Source: Chlorobiales bacterium (GTDB taxonomy: Bacteria > Bacteroidota > Chlorobiia > Chlorobiales > Chlorobiaceae). Taken from it: a stretch of DNA of 46,083 nucleotides. Positions 10,477-19,666 of the stretch are shown here, piece after piece; the first letter of the stretch is position 1; each line of letters opens with the position of its first letter. The position numbers and the translations under genes are program-made. The DNA lies in assembly GCA_026390855.1 (NCBI GenBank), contig JAPLFE010000101.1:1-46083 (forward strand), in the 5' to 3' direction. The notes below the pieces were generated by a model. The model was given only the letters and a program-made list of their open reading frames with translations, was not told the DNA's origin and did not search any database.

Positions 10477-10555
10477 ATTTTTCAGCAAACGCTTGAATAT
10501 CAAAGAATTTTATACCTTTCAGAAAATTTCTACACTAAACTTCTATCAAAAACCC

Positions 10556-11236
10556 ATGAGAGCTGTAGTTCTTATAAGCGGAGGAATGGACAGTCTTGTT
10601 ACCACAGCGATGGCTAATCACCAAGAATTTGAGTTGGCTGCCATGCATGTCAATTACGGCCAGCGCACCTGGCAGAAAGAGTTGACATCGTTTCGCGCTA
10701 TCTGTGATCATTACAAGATAGAACAGCGCCTTGAAGTCAATGCTGATTTTCTTGGCCAGATAGGTGGGTCATCTTTGACTGACTATTCAATGCCGGTGAG
10801 TGGGGCAGACTTACATGGTTCGGATATTCCTACCAGTTATGTGCCATTTCGCAATGCTGGTTTTTTGTCGATGGCTGTCAGTTGGTCGGAAGTCATTGGT
10901 GCAAACAGAATATTCATAGGGGCGGTTGAAGAAGATTCATCCGGTTACCCTGATTGTCGGAAGGTTTTTTATGATGCCTTCAATAAAGTTATAGCACTTG
11001 GGACAAAACCTGAAACAAATATTGAAATCATTACGCCTCTCATTGAGATGCAGAAATCCGACATTGTGCAGAAAGGCATGGAGCTTGATGTACCTTTTGG
11101 GTTAAGCTGGTCATGCTACAAAAGCGAAGGGTATGCTTGTGGCATTTGTGACAGTTGTGCCCGCAGACTCAGGGCCTTCGAGCTGGTGGGCGTACGCGAT
11201 CCTATTGATTATGAACAGCGTCCTCAGTATATTTAA
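10556..11236 (+). CDS. queC: 7-cyano-7-deazaguanine synthase QueC
   Basis: 226 residues from the ATG at 10556; the frame stays open upstream to 10493, but the family begins at [15 protein letters not shown], so the later start is preferred. QueC converts 7-carboxy-7-deazaguanine to preQ0 with ATP and ammonia on the queuosine route. Seen: the SGGMDS PP-loop at about residues 8-13, the [11 protein letters not shown] segment, [23 protein letters not shown], and the C-terminal zinc-binding cysteines in [18 protein letters not shown]. No other que genes and no preQ1 riboswitch were seen nearby. It follows the groEL terminator and so should have its own promoter. Confidence 0.95.
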   Translation: MRAVVLISGGMDSLVTTAMANHQEFELAAMHVNYGQRTWQKELTSFRAICDHYKIEQRLEVNADFLGQIGGSSLTDYSMPVSGADLHGSDIPTSYVPFRNAGFLSMAVSWSEVIGANRIFIGAVEEDSSGYPDCRKVFYDAFNKVIALGTKPETNIEIITPLIEMQKSDIVQKGMELDVPFGLSWSCYKSEGYACGICDSCARRLRAFELVGVRDPIDYEQRPQYI

Positions 11237-11292
11237 GTTATTCCAGAAAAAGAGAGTAAGGCGGTAAACACCTCAAATAATTCACTTCAGTC

Positions 11293-11982
11293 ATGAAAAC
11301 TGTTAAAGCATCTACCTCCTTCGGATCAGAGTCGCTTACAGCAAGGTTTAACCTTTCATTTGGTCTTATGGCCATGATCTGGATTTTTGGTTTGATCGGT
11401 CATTTCACAGTGCTCCGTGAATGGCCTGCGCTCATTCTTTATGTTCTGGGTTCTATCGGTCTTGTGCTTTATCGGGGTAAACAGAATGGCGAATGGGAAG
11501 AAATGTACCTCGCTGGAGGAAATCTTCGTAAGTCACTTTTATGGGGAGGGATTGCAGGTCTTGTGCTTTTTGGCATGGATATTATGAATACGGTGATGTA
11601 CTATAAAAATGGCGGTGCACCGATGGCCGGGATGGAGTTTATCCTTGTCAACCGTTCAATGCTTTACTTTTTTCCGGTTCTTGTTTTGGCTGAAGAGTTT
11701 CTCTGGCGTGGTATTATGTTTTCTTCAATGATCGAGCGGGGTGTCAATAAGCATTTGACTGTTTTTTTAACAACCATTTTCTATGTTGTCAACCATTTTG
11801 CTGTTGCTCCTGTTGGACTGAAAGAGCGTGCGCTCATGGGAATGATGGCATTTCCGATCGGTATTTTTGGTGGTTATCTTGTTTTGAAAACCCGGAATCT
11901 CTGGGGTAGCGTTCTGGTGCATATGATTACCATGATGTCCATGATGCTTGATATTTTTGTTATTCCACAACTTTTGTTCTGA
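11293..11982 (+). CDS. CPBP-family intramembrane metalloprotease
   Basis: 229 residues with about six to seven hydrophobic segments. The CPBP (CAAX protease/Abi) motifs are present in order: EEFLWRG (EExxxR motif) around residue 137, a His in FYVVNHFAV, and a His in GSVLVHMITM near the C-terminus, forming the presumed metal site inside the membrane. Members include type II CAAX proteases and bacteriocin self-immunity proteins; no bacteriocin gene is visible here, so the substrate is unknown. It lies 56 bp after queC and 14 bp before trpA on the same strand, consistent with cotranscription with trpA. Confidence 0.87.
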   Translation: MKTVKASTSFGSESLTARFNLSFGLMAMIWIFGLIGHFTVLREWPALILYVLGSIGLVLYRGKQNGEWEEMYLAGGNLRKSLLWGGIAGLVLFGMDIMNTVMYYKNGGAPMAGMEFILVNRSMLYFFPVLVLAEEFLWRGIMFSSMIERGVNKHLTVFLTTIFYVVNHFAVAPVGLKERALMGMMAFPIGIFGGYLVLKTRNLWGSVLVHMITMMSMMLDIFVIPQLLF

Positions 11983-11996
11983 TTGATAGTTCGGCT

Positions 11997-12800
11997 ATGT
12001 CCCAAAATAGAATTACCTCCCTGTTGCAGCAGGATAAAAAACTGCTGATAGCCTATTATATGCCTGAGTTCCCGGTAGCTGGCTCAGCCCTTCCTGTACT
12101 TGAGGCGCTTGAGGAGAGTGGAGCTGATATTGTAGAGCTTGGTATGCCATATTCCGATCCCATAGGGGATGGACCTGTGATCCAGGAGGCGGCTCATACC
12201 GCAATCCGTAATGGTGTGACGATAAAGCATCTTTTCGAATTAGTCCGGAGAGCCCGCCAGGGAGAAGGGTGCAGGAAAATTACCGTACCTATTCTGCTTA
12301 TGGGATACTGTAACCCCATGATTGCTTATGGGGTGGATATTTTTTTGCAAGATGCGGTTAATGTTGGTGTTGATGGGCTGCTTATACCTGATTTACCCCC
12401 CGAGGAAGCAACGGATTTTCTTGAACGGGCTAAAGAGTTAGGTCTTACGGTTGTTTTTCTTGTTTCGCCGGTTACTTCACCAGAGAGGATAGAGTTGATC
12501 GATAGTCTGTCAACTGATTTTTCTTATTGCCTAGCCGTTAATGCTACAACAGGAACCGCAAAGCTTTCCGATGTTTCAACCGAGGCGGCTGTAGATATCT
12601 ACTTGCAAAGGGTACGCAAGCACGCTAGAAAAAAATTTGTTGTCGGGTTTGGTATAAAGGATAGAGCTCGTGTTGAACATATGTGGCGTCTAGCCGATGG
12701 AGCTGTTGTAGGTACTGCACTTCTGCAATATATGGCCAGTTCAACTACACCTGAAGAGAGTGCCCAGTTTGCTGCCGAGTTCTGGAAAACGCTGCGGTAG
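11997..12800 (+). CDS. trpA: Tryptophan synthase alpha chain
   Basis: 267 residues. TrpA splits indole-3-glycerol phosphate to indole and glyceraldehyde 3-phosphate and channels indole to TrpB. The catalytic Glu and Asp are in VELGMPYSDPIGDGPVIQ. The TIM-barrel blocks LMGYCNPMIAYG, VDGLLIPDLPPEEA, FLVSPVTS and the phosphate-binding VGFGIKD and GAVVGTALL are present. It is separated from trpB (716 and below, opposite strand) by more than 11 kb. Neighbours on the same strand are a CPBP protease (14 bp upstream) and a glycosyltransferase (12 bp downstream), neither functionally related, so this looks like a dispersed biosynthetic gene in a mixed operon. Confidence 0.97.
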   Translation: MSQNRITSLLQQDKKLLIAYYMPEFPVAGSALPVLEALEESGADIVELGMPYSDPIGDGPVIQEAAHTAIRNGVTIKHLFELVRRARQGEGCRKITVPILLMGYCNPMIAYGVDIFLQDAVNVGVDGLLIPDLPPEEATDFLERAKELGLTVVFLVSPVTSPERIELIDSLSTDFSYCLAVNATTGTAKLSDVSTEAAVDIYLQRVRKHARKKFVVGFGIKDRARVEHMWRLADGAVVGTALLQYMASSTTPEESAQFAAEFWKTLR

Positions 12801-12812
12801 CCCATTTCTCTT

Positions 12813-13841
12813 ATGAATGCTCTTGAACAGCATTATCCTTCTGTCGATATTATTATCCCTTATTACAAGCGACTCGATATGCTTGAGAGATGCCTTGATT
12901 CGCTTGAAAAGACCCAGTATCCTTCCATGAATATTATTGTGGTGGATAACGGGGGTAAACAGGCAGGGCTGGTTTTTTTTGTCAAGCGGTACAGAAATGC
13001 GCGATTGGTGAGGCTTCCGGAAAACTTGGGATATGCCGGCGGTTGCAATGCAGGATTGAAAAATTCAACGGCAGATTATGTGGTTTTTATGAACGATGAT
13101 ACCGTTCATGATCCCTTATGGCTTCAGCAACTTGTTTGTGCAGCCGTTGCGGATAGGAGCATTGGTGCTTTGCAGCCAAAAATTCTTTCACTGAAAGCCA
13201 ATAATAGTAAAGTTCAAAGAGTTTTTGATTATGCTGGTGGTGCTGGTGGTATGATTGACCGGCTTGGTTATCCTTATTGCCTTGGACGGACTTTTTCCAG
13301 AGTTGAGCCTGATATGGGGCAGTATGATATCGAACAGGATATTTTTTGGGCTTCGGGTGTTGCCATGTTTGTAAAAAGAGTCGTAGTTGAAGAGCTTGGT
13401 GGGTTTGATGAAGAGTTTTTTATGCAGATGGAAGAGATTGATCTTTCCTGGCGTATGAAGCTTGCTGGCTACCATGTGCGTTCAGTTCCCTCCTCAGTGG
13501 TTTTCCATGAAGGAGGAGCTTCGTTAGCTGGAGGTTCAACTGAAAAAATTTATTTCAATCATCGCAACAACATTGCTATGCTTTTGAAGAATCGAAGTAT
13601 AGCAGGGTTACTCTGGATTGTTCCGTTACGGTTGTTGCTTGAAGTTGCAGTAGCTTTTTTTTATTTGACTCAGAGTCCGGAGGGTTTTAAAAAATTCGGA
13701 GCGGTTTTTCGTGCGATGAGCTATAATATTTTGCGAATTTCTGATACTCTCAAAAAGCGCAGTAAGGTGCAGAGGTCAAGGATCGTCGGTGACCGCACCA
13801 TGTTTCGCCAATCACCGATAACGCAGGTGGCTGGTCGGTAA
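12813..13841 (+). CDS. Glycosyltransferase family 2 (rhamnosyltransferase-like)
   Basis: 342 residues. The GT-A fold begins with VDIIIPYYKRLDMLERCLDS and IIVVDNGG; the metal-binding acidic motif is in VVFMNDDTVHDP, and the acceptor-site region has EEIDLSWRMKLAGYHV. A C-terminal hydrophobic stretch (LLWIVPLRLLLEVAVAFFYL) may anchor it to the inner membrane. The pattern resembles the WbbL/RfbF group that adds sugars to O-antigen or other cell-surface glycans; donor and acceptor cannot be told from sequence. It follows trpA by 12 bp and is convergent with the START-like gene 18 bp beyond its stop. Confidence 0.88.
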   Translation: MNALEQHYPSVDIIIPYYKRLDMLERCLDSLEKTQYPSMNIIVVDNGGKQAGLVFFVKRYRNARLVRLPENLGYAGGCNAGLKNSTADYVVFMNDDTVHDPLWLQQLVCAAVADRSIGALQPKILSLKANNSKVQRVFDYAGGAGGMIDRLGYPYCLGRTFSRVEPDMGQYDIEQDIFWASGVAMFVKRVVVEELGGFDEEFFMQMEEIDLSWRMKLAGYHVRSVPSSVVFHEGGASLAGGSTEKIYFNHRNNIAMLLKNRSIAGLLWIVPLRLLLEVAVAFFYLTQSPEGFKKFGAVFRAMSYNILRISDTLKKRSKVQRSRIVGDRTMFRQSPITQVAGR

Positions 13842-13859
13842 CGAATGCTTTATATATCC

Positions 13860-14492
13860 CTACAATAATGATGATTCAGCCTGTTTTTTCATAGCTGACA
13901 TCATTGAGGGGCAATCGTGTTTCTGAACATTTTTTACCGCAAACCGGGGGGCAAAAAAACTTGGTTTGACTTCAGCTTTATAGGTAAGAAATGTTCCTGG
14001 TCCCTTTGGATAATTAACAAGGATCCATTCTCCATGGTAGACTGTGAAATCGCCCGCGATTTGTTGAAAATAAAGACGCTTTGATGCCTCCCCCCATACT
14101 TTCATTTTTATATTGACAGTTTTCTGAAAAAAGAGCATTCCTGATTTCCCTTTTTCAAACATTACTTTTTCACTGCCATTGTCAGAAATTATTCCGCTGT
14201 CGATAACATTCGGAACAAATTTTTTATGGTTGTCATAATCAGTGATGACCTCCCATACCTTTTTTGGGGGCGCTGCGATATAAATATGTCCCTCAACTCC
14301 AGTAACTCCATCTGGAAGGTTCGAAAGAATGATACGTACTTCACCGTTCAATAGCTTTGCCTTCTCTGCGGATAAAGAGTCAGCATGGATAGCTTCGAGA
14401 GGCAGTGCCCATGATGGGTAAGAAAATATAGTGATCAGCACGACTATGATGGAGAGTATGGATCGGGGTATTTTTATAATGAATCTATGCAT
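13860..14492 (-). CDS. Exported START-like (SRPBCC/polyketide cyclase) protein
   Basis: 210 residues from the ATG at 14492. The frame extends to 14549 but that would overlap the upstream gene; the chosen start gives a signal peptide (MHRFIIKIPRSILSIIVVLITIFSYPSWA), so the product is probably periplasmic. The mature part has the SRPBCC fold pattern: GHIYIAAPPKKVWEVITDYDNHKKFVPNV, then strands ending in GEWILVNYP and the YKAEVKPSFFAPRFAVKN helix. Such proteins bind hydrophobic ligands or act as cyclases; the ligand is unknown. It is the last of three minus-strand genes and is clearly paralogous to the one at 15630-16163, sharing the layout KVWE...YDN...P and KAE.KP.FFAP. Confidence 0.85.
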   Translation of the reverse strand: MHRFIIKIPRSILSIIVVLITIFSYPSWALPLEAIHADSLSAEKAKLLNGEVRIILSNLPDGVTGVEGHIYIAAPPKKVWEVITDYDNHKKFVPNVIDSGIISDNGSEKVMFEKGKSGMLFFQKTVNIKMKVWGEASKRLYFQQIAGDFTVYHGEWILVNYPKGPGTFLTYKAEVKPSFFAPRFAVKNVQKHDCPSMMSAMKKQAESSLL

Positions 14493-14518
14493 AGAGCGTT
14501 CCGGAATCTGGTTACCTG

Positions 14519-15562
14519 TTATTTTTTTGGCGGTGAAAGATGACCCCATTTCACCATATCCTTTACGGCTTCGATAATGCTCTCCTTCACTGGTATAAAA
14601 GATATACCTAATTCTCGCTTGATTTTTGCATTGTCGCAGCGCATTGTCCTTCCAATGTTTGTGCGAATATACATACCGGTATCTCTCGGTTGCGTGAATG
14701 AAAGCAGTTTCATGAGCAGTGTGCCAGCTTTTCCTGAAAGATCAAGTTTTGGTAAGGCGTATTTTTCAAAACCTGATGATTTAAGAAGTGCTACAAGGGC
14801 TTTCATGTGCATTGATTCTTCCGAGCAAAGGTAACGGCCGCTTGCTGCAGCGGTTTCCATGGCCAAGATATGCGCTTTTGCCACATCTCGAACATCTACA
14901 AAACCCCAGTTAATATCCATGATGCCAGGGTAGGTTCCGATCATAATGTCGCGGATCATTCGGTTTGAGGTATTGAGTGAAGGCCCGAGCGATGGGCCGA
15001 TAACCATCAATGGGTTGATAGAAATAAGATCAAAAGCTGGGCGTTTTTGCATTATGAAATCCCATGCTGCTCGTTCTGCAAGTGTTTTAGAGTAATGGTA
15101 GGGGTTGCGATCAAGGGAAGACATGGTGTTCCAGTCTTTTTCAGTATAGACTTTCATACTGTCGGGCTCGTCAGTAATAGCTGCAATCGAAGAGGTGAGA
15201 ATTACTCGTTTAACGTTACCTGATTTCAAGCAACTTTCCAGTACAGTTTCGGTCCCGTTAACTGCTGGATCGACAAGATCTGTTTGCGGGTTTTTAACAT
15301 TTATTTCATAAGGACTTGCTGTATGCATAACATAGTCACATTCCGATACAGCATGGTCATATGTACCAACACAAAGCAGATCAGCCTTTACAAGTTCAAG
15401 TCGTTCTGCTGCGCCGGGAAGCTGGAGAAGGAATGGGTAGTTTTCAGGGTTTTTACGAACGGTACCTTTGACGCAGTACCCTCGGGCGAGCAGTTCTTTA
15501 ACGATATGGGCTGCAATAAATCCGGATGCACCGGTTACGCACACTGGCTTATTAGTAATCAT
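14519..15562 (-). CDS. Extended SDR, NAD(P)-dependent epimerase/dihydroflavonol-4-reductase-like
   Basis: 347 residues. The Rossmann nucleotide motif is VCVTGASGFIAAHIVKELL (residues about 7-25); the active-site region has TSSIAAI and the catalytic YxxxK is in NPYHYSKTLAERAAW. The C-terminal substrate domain is intact. It is closest in pattern to dihydroflavonol/cinnamoyl-CoA/aldehyde reductases of the extended SDR class; the natural substrate is not evident. It lies between two START-like paralogs (26 bp before one, 67 bp after the other), which suggests that a lipophilic ligand is handled by all three products; that is inference. Confidence 0.88.
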   Translation of the reverse strand: MITNKPVCVTGASGFIAAHIVKELLARGYCVKGTVRKNPENYPFLLQLPGAAERLELVKADLLCVGTYDHAVSECDYVMHTASPYEINVKNPQTDLVDPAVNGTETVLESCLKSGNVKRVILTSSIAAITDEPDSMKVYTEKDWNTMSSLDRNPYHYSKTLAERAAWDFIMQKRPAFDLISINPLMVIGPSLGPSLNTSNRMIRDIMIGTYPGIMDINWGFVDVRDVAKAHILAMETAAASGRYLCSEESMHMKALVALLKSSGFEKYALPKLDLSGKAGTLLMKLLSFTQPRDTGMYIRTNIGRTMRCDNAKIKRELGISFIPVKESIIEAVKDMVKWGHLSPPKK

Positions 15563-15629
15563 AGTTTTTCAATAGTGTATGAATGCAGGTGAATACGTTG
15601 TGTCGATCCGATTTATTTTACTCGATAAT

Positions 15630-16163
15630 TCAGAAGGATTCAGCCCTTTGTTTGTGTGCTTTAAGGATACCTGGCAGATCCTGTCGCTGCACAAAATTGA
15701 CCAGAATTGGAGGAGCAAAAAAATTTGGCTTGAGTTCTGCTTTATATGAGAGTATGGTGCCTTGTATTGTATTACTGGTTTCAAGAAGCCATTCGCCCCG
15801 ATAGACCTGAAAATCGCCATCCAGCTGTTTGAAGGAGATTTTATCTGGGTATTCTTCCTCAATTTTTAGACGAAACTGAACATGTTTTTCAAAGATAAAA
15901 ATACCGGTTTTTCCGGTCTGGTCAAGAATGATTTCATTACCCTCGCGTTCAACCAGCTCACTTGACAAGACCTTTGGCAGGTATTTGCTGAGGTTGTCGT
16001 AATTGGTAAGCGTTTCCCATACTTTTGATGGCGGGGCGTCAATATAGATTTTGCTGCTTACACCGACCACGTCGTCAGGCATGTATGTAAGGCTGATAAG
16101 AATATTGCCCTTTTGAAGCTGTTTGATTTCTGTTTCATTGATGCCAGTGCGCGGTTCATCCAT
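15630..16163 (-). CDS. Cytosolic START-like (SRPBCC) protein, paralog of 13860-14492
   Basis: 177 residues, no signal peptide. The core reads KIYIDAPPSKVWETLTNYDNLSKYLPKV, then GEWLLETSN and YKAELKPNFFAPPILVNFVQRQDLP, closely mirroring the exported paralog. The pair therefore arose by duplication and has diverged in location. It is the first gene of the minus-strand trio with the SDR gene. Upstream (16164-16307) is a 144-bp gap shared with the end of the thioesterase gene; it must hold the promoter but no clear motif was seen. Ligand unknown. Confidence 0.83.
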   Translation of the reverse strand: MDEPRTGINETEIKQLQKGNILISLTYMPDDVVGVSSKIYIDAPPSKVWETLTNYDNLSKYLPKVLSSELVEREGNEIILDQTGKTGIFIFEKHVQFRLKIEEEYPDKISFKQLDGDFQVYRGEWLLETSNTIQGTILSYKAELKPNFFAPPILVNFVQRQDLPGILKAHKQRAESF

Positions 16164-16307
16164 AAAAAACTATTTCAAATAAGTACGTTATGCATTTTTA
16201 AGCCAATCCCTTTTGTAAAGTATGCGATTTTATACGAAATGTATCTGAATCTATAGAGACTAATGTACATTTGGTAATGTGACTCTCCAATGATTCAGTT
16301 GACGTGT

Positions 16308-16712
16308 TTATGTTGAAAGAGAAAAAAGTGCGCGAATTTCGGAGCTGACGTCGGTTGGTCTACCGGTATTTCTATCGATAGGGCACCAGACTGTTCGAGC
16401 AATTGCAAGCAACTGCATGTCGGAAGCACGAAGCATTTCTGTATGGCGGTCGAATGCAAGTCGGGTTGCTGATCCGATCCATGTTCGTACGATAATGGTA
16501 TCACCCATCAGTGCGGGTTTTTTAAAGTCGATTTCATGACGGCGCACTACCCAGATCAGATTATTCTGTTCATCCTGCGGCGCAATGGTATTCCAGTGGG
16601 CAATAGCAGCTTCCTGTACCCAACGCAGATAGACTATGTTGTTCACATGGCCGAGCATATCGATATCTTCAGGTTGTACGTCTCTAGTTATTGCGAAACG
16701 CTCTCTCTCCAT
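16308..16712 (-). CDS. Acyl-CoA thioesterase, 4HBT (hotdog) family
   Basis: 134 residues from the ATG at 16712 (MERERFAITRD). A longer frame to 16817 exists but its N-terminal 35 residues (Lys/Cys/Asn mix) do not resemble the family. The signature VQPEDIDMLGHVNNIVYLRWVQEA contains the catalytic Asp and HVNN of YbgC/4-hydroxybenzoyl-CoA thioesterases, followed by WVVRRHEIDFKKPALMGD. The enzyme hydrolyses an acyl-CoA or acyl-ACP thioester in the cytosol; chain specificity is not readable. It is monocistronic on minus and divergent from the PsiE-like gene. Confidence 0.88.
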   Translation of the reverse strand: MERERFAITRDVQPEDIDMLGHVNNIVYLRWVQEAAIAHWNTIAPQDEQNNLIWVVRRHEIDFKKPALMGDTIIVRTWIGSATRLAFDRHTEMLRASDMQLLAIARTVWCPIDRNTGRPTDVSSEIRALFSLST

Positions 16713-16918
16713 GATGCTCTTTTTTGTTTTATTGCCGGTGGTAAAGCACTTGCATTGCCTTAAGTGACCTTTATGCAGTGTTTTATTATTTATGGCCTGC
16801 CTATTTATTGCAAACATAGATGCAAATCATTACAATAAAGTTAAAATTGATTTTTTAAAATGCTGATATACTGCAGGGACTATTTTTTTACCAGGCAACC
16901 ATTAATATACTCAAGGTC

Positions 16919-17416
16919 ATGATGGCATCTTTTGAAGATCGGCTGTTAGGTTCTTTAAGGGCCTTTAATCATATTCTTCACGCTTTTTTAGCTATAGCGC
17001 TTGTACTTGCAAGCATGATGGTATTGTGGGAGTTTTTGATGGCAGTTGTGCATTCATTTGAGATAAATAATCTTGCTCATGGATTTCTGCAGGCATTGGG
17101 CACCCTTTTTATTGTATGGACTCTATCGAGCCTGATTTCAGCTGAAATCAATTATGTGCAGACTGGAGTATTTCATGTAGTTGTTTTTATTGAAGTTGCC
17201 ATGATAACTCTTTTGCGGCAGCTTATTGTTGAGCCGGTTCGAACCGCTACCGCCGGGCAGAGTTTAGAACAGCTTACCAACCCATGGCATTATGGTCTGT
17301 TACTTGCATCCCTGCTTGTTATTGGGATTTTGCACAAACTCGTGACAAGTTCAGAAAAAAAAGGATTTGAACATGAAGGATCAATTTCAAATCCTAGTCT
17401 TTCCGAAAAAAAATAA
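16919..17416 (+). CDS. PsiE-like phosphate-starvation-inducible membrane protein
   Basis: 165 residues with four transmembrane segments (about residues 18-43, 55-76, 82-101 and 125-142) and a short charged C-terminal tail. The order and spacing match the PsiE family, named from an E. coli gene induced by phosphate starvation and of unknown biochemical role. Start at MMASFEDRLL; the second Met is equally possible. No Pho-box was identified upstream. The 56-bp gap to the next gene allows cotranscription with it. A polyphosphate kinase gene lies 3.7 kb downstream, but that link is only suggestive. Confidence 0.72.
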   Translation: MMASFEDRLLGSLRAFNHILHAFLAIALVLASMMVLWEFLMAVVHSFEINNLAHGFLQALGTLFIVWTLSSLISAEINYVQTGVFHVVVFIEVAMITLLRQLIVEPVRTATAGQSLEQLTNPWHYGLLLASLLVIGILHKLVTSSEKKGFEHEGSISNPSLSEKK

Positions 17417-17472
17417 ACGTGATTTTCTCTGATGAGTGTGTGGATGCATGAATCACAATAATCCTTCAGATT

Positions 17473-18144
17473 ATGATTACCACTAGTACCTTTGAATTTC
17501 TCTCAAACCTGAAAGCTAATAATTCGAAGGCTTGGTTTGACGAGCATAAAAAAGAATATCAGGAGGCACAGACTGATTTTTTGGATACGGTGGTTCAATT
17601 GCTTGCTGTGCTTACCTCATTCGATGCGGATATAGTTGCCTCATATCTGGATCCTAAAGCATGTATAATGCGCATCAACCGGGATATACGCTTTTCAAAA
17701 GACAAGACGCCTTACAAAACAAACTTTTTTGCCTTTATCAATAAGGGTGGCAGAAAAAGTCCTTATGCTGGATATTATTTTCATGTCGAACCGGGAGCAT
17801 CATTTGTCGGTGGTGGTATTTATATGCCTGAAACCCCTATTTTAGAGAAGATAAGGCTAAAAATTAATAACTCTTTCAGTGAGTGGCAATCGATTGTGAC
17901 ACATGAGGCACTGCTTGTTAATTTTCCGGAAAGCGTCAAACCTTCAGGAAAACTGAAGAGGCCTCCAAAAGGATATGACAGCACAAATCCAGCAGTTGAT
18001 TATCTCAAATTCAAAGGTTACTACACCCAACGTTTTTTTAGCGATGATGAAGTAATAGATCCTGGGTTTGTTGCTTTGCTTGCTGAGACTTTCAGGTCAG
18101 TTAAGCCTTTGATTGATTTCCTCAACAGGGCTTTAAGTCAGTGA
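17473..18144 (+). CDS. DUF2461 (TIGR02453) family protein
   Basis: 223 residues. Seen are the family hallmarks: an N-terminal FEFLSNLKANNSKAWFDEHK, then CIMRINRDIRFSKDKTPYKT, GYYFHVEPGASFVGGGIYMPE, and the C-terminal LKFKGYYTQRFFSDDEV. The fold is alpha+beta, cytosolic, with no assigned biochemical function. It ends 34 bp from the convergent histidine kinase gene. A small GAGAG/CTCTC hairpin overlaps its stop codon (18143-18156) without a U-run. Confidence 0.9.
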   Translation: MITTSTFEFLSNLKANNSKAWFDEHKKEYQEAQTDFLDTVVQLLAVLTSFDADIVASYLDPKACIMRINRDIRFSKDKTPYKTNFFAFINKGGRKSPYAGYYFHVEPGASFVGGGIYMPETPILEKIRLKINNSFSEWQSIVTHEALLVNFPESVKPSGKLKRPPKGYDSTNPAVDYLKFKGYYTQRFFSDDEVIDPGFVALLAETFRSVKPLIDFLNRALSQ

Positions 18145-18178
18145 GAGTTTTCTCTCCTAATAACGGCCAGCTTTATGA

Positions 18179-19657
18179 TTACGTTGATGGGAATTTAAGT
18201 GTAAATGTCGTCCCCATATTTTTTACACTTTTAACCGATACTTTGATATGCTGCATATCAGCAAGTCTTTTTACAATAGATAATCCCAGTCCAAATCCTC
18301 CTGTGCCTGAATTTCTGGATTCATCAATACGGTAAAAACGTTCAAAAACAGTCTTGAACTTTTCTTCAGGGATACCTATGCCTTGATCGGAAATGTGGCA
18401 CAGCATTGTTCGTTCTTTTCGTTCAACTGTTATAGTGATACATGAGCCGGATGGAGAATATTTGATGGCATTCGAGAGTATATTATCTAACATCATTTCA
18501 AGCATTGCAGGATCTGCGGCAACTTTGTCGCCCTCTATGCTTTCAATCTGGAACGATATTGCTTTTTCGAGCGCAATTGGTTGCATTCTGGATAGAATGA
18601 TATCAATTGTGTTGTGAAGCAATACTTCCTCTATTTGCGGGTTCGTTTTATTACTTTCGTATCGGGCAAGCATCAGTAGCTGATCAATCAGCAGCGCCAT
18701 GCGGTCTAATTCCTTCAGGCAGAATTGAATTTTGGATTCATATTGCTCTTTTTCTCTTGGCTTTCGAACCAGTACTTCAAGGGTTCCTTTGACCACTGAA
18801 AGCGGAGTTTTCAGTTCGTGTGATGCATCGGCCGTAAACTTTTTTTCTCGCTGAAATGCGTCCTGCATACGGTCGAGCAGAGCGTTGATGGTTGCGGACA
18901 ATCGATACAGTTCATCATGATGATAAGGCAGCCCAATACGTTGATTTATGTTTGGCTGTGTCATTTTTTCAGCAGTTGCTATAACCTTTTCGATTGGACG
19001 TATACTTCTTCCAGCTATCAAACGGGTCACAATAAAAAGTGTCACAATAATGCCAGGAAATGAAAAAAGAAAAACGTTTTGCAGGTCACGTAAGACAATA
19101 GTGGCATTTTTCAGGGGAACAGCCATCAGCAGATACCCTTTGATTATGCCGTCTTTATTTAAGAGGGGGAGCTGTATCTGGCGAACAGTAGAGCCGCTAA
19201 GAGTGCTGTTGAAGTAAATAGCTTGAGTTTTACCTGGATGAAACTCTAAGGCGATCTGTGCAAGATTTGCTGATTGATTCATAATTTGTCCAGCAGGGTT
19301 GACCAGTTGAGTAAATTCAAGGTCAACTTTGGTCACTTCATCCTCTTTATGCGTCTTGTCACTGTAATCAATCTTTTTGTCGTCAATACAATTTTTAAAC
19401 TGCGCGAAGCTTGTGAAATTGTGTTTTGTTATATGCGCATCTGAGAATATTTCTGAAATCTCGGTGTTGATGACGTCATCGAATTGCTTATAGACTGTTC
19501 TTTCAACCATGAAATAGATTATTGTAAAAACGAGAGCGATCAAAAATGCCGTCGCAATAGTATAGTAGATGGCAATACGGTGGCGTAGACTCATCACCGA
19601 CAATTTCTTAAACAAAATGGATGTGTTTTTGATCGCATGCTTTGTTTCAGTTTTCAT
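18179..19657 (-). CDS. Two-component sensor histidine kinase
   Basis: 492 residues. Two transmembrane helices (about 28-50 and 193-213) bracket a periplasmic sensor domain of about 140 residues. A HAMP linker follows, then the HisKA dimerisation helix with phospho-acceptor His280 in FTADASHELKTPLSVVKG, and the ATPase with N box (NAIKYSPSG), G1 (ISDQGIGIP) and G2 (GTGGFGLGLSIVKRL). It phosphorylates the response regulator encoded 9 bp upstream. Overall layout is that of CusS/PmrB/QseC-type kinases. The periplasmic domain has no recognisable metal-binding His/Met cluster, so the signal is unknown. Confidence 0.93.
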   Translation of the reverse strand: MKTETKHAIKNTSILFKKLSVMSLRHRIAIYYTIATAFLIALVFTIIYFMVERTVYKQFDDVINTEISEIFSDAHITKHNFTSFAQFKNCIDDKKIDYSDKTHKEDEVTKVDLEFTQLVNPAGQIMNQSANLAQIALEFHPGKTQAIYFNSTLSGSTVRQIQLPLLNKDGIIKGYLLMAVPLKNATIVLRDLQNVFLFSFPGIIVTLFIVTRLIAGRSIRPIEKVIATAEKMTQPNINQRIGLPYHHDELYRLSATINALLDRMQDAFQREKKFTADASHELKTPLSVVKGTLEVLVRKPREKEQYESKIQFCLKELDRMALLIDQLLMLARYESNKTNPQIEEVLLHNTIDIILSRMQPIALEKAISFQIESIEGDKVAADPAMLEMMLDNILSNAIKYSPSGSCITITVERKERTMLCHISDQGIGIPEEKFKTVFERFYRIDESRNSGTGGFGLGLSIVKRLADMQHIKVSVKSVKNMGTTFTLKFPST

Positions 19658-19666
19658 ACTCTGCCT

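Noticed and set aside
10479-10555. A preQ1 riboswitch before queC
   Set aside because: The 77-nt leader has no preQ1-type pseudoknot sequence and is AT-rich without stable stems.
10493-10555. Longer QueC starting at 10493
   Set aside because: The extra 21 residues have no match to the family N-terminus, which begins at the ATG at 10556.
18143-18156. Terminator at the end of the DUF2461 gene
   Set aside because: The GAGAG/CTCTC stem is only 5 bp, has no T-run after it and overlaps the stop codon.
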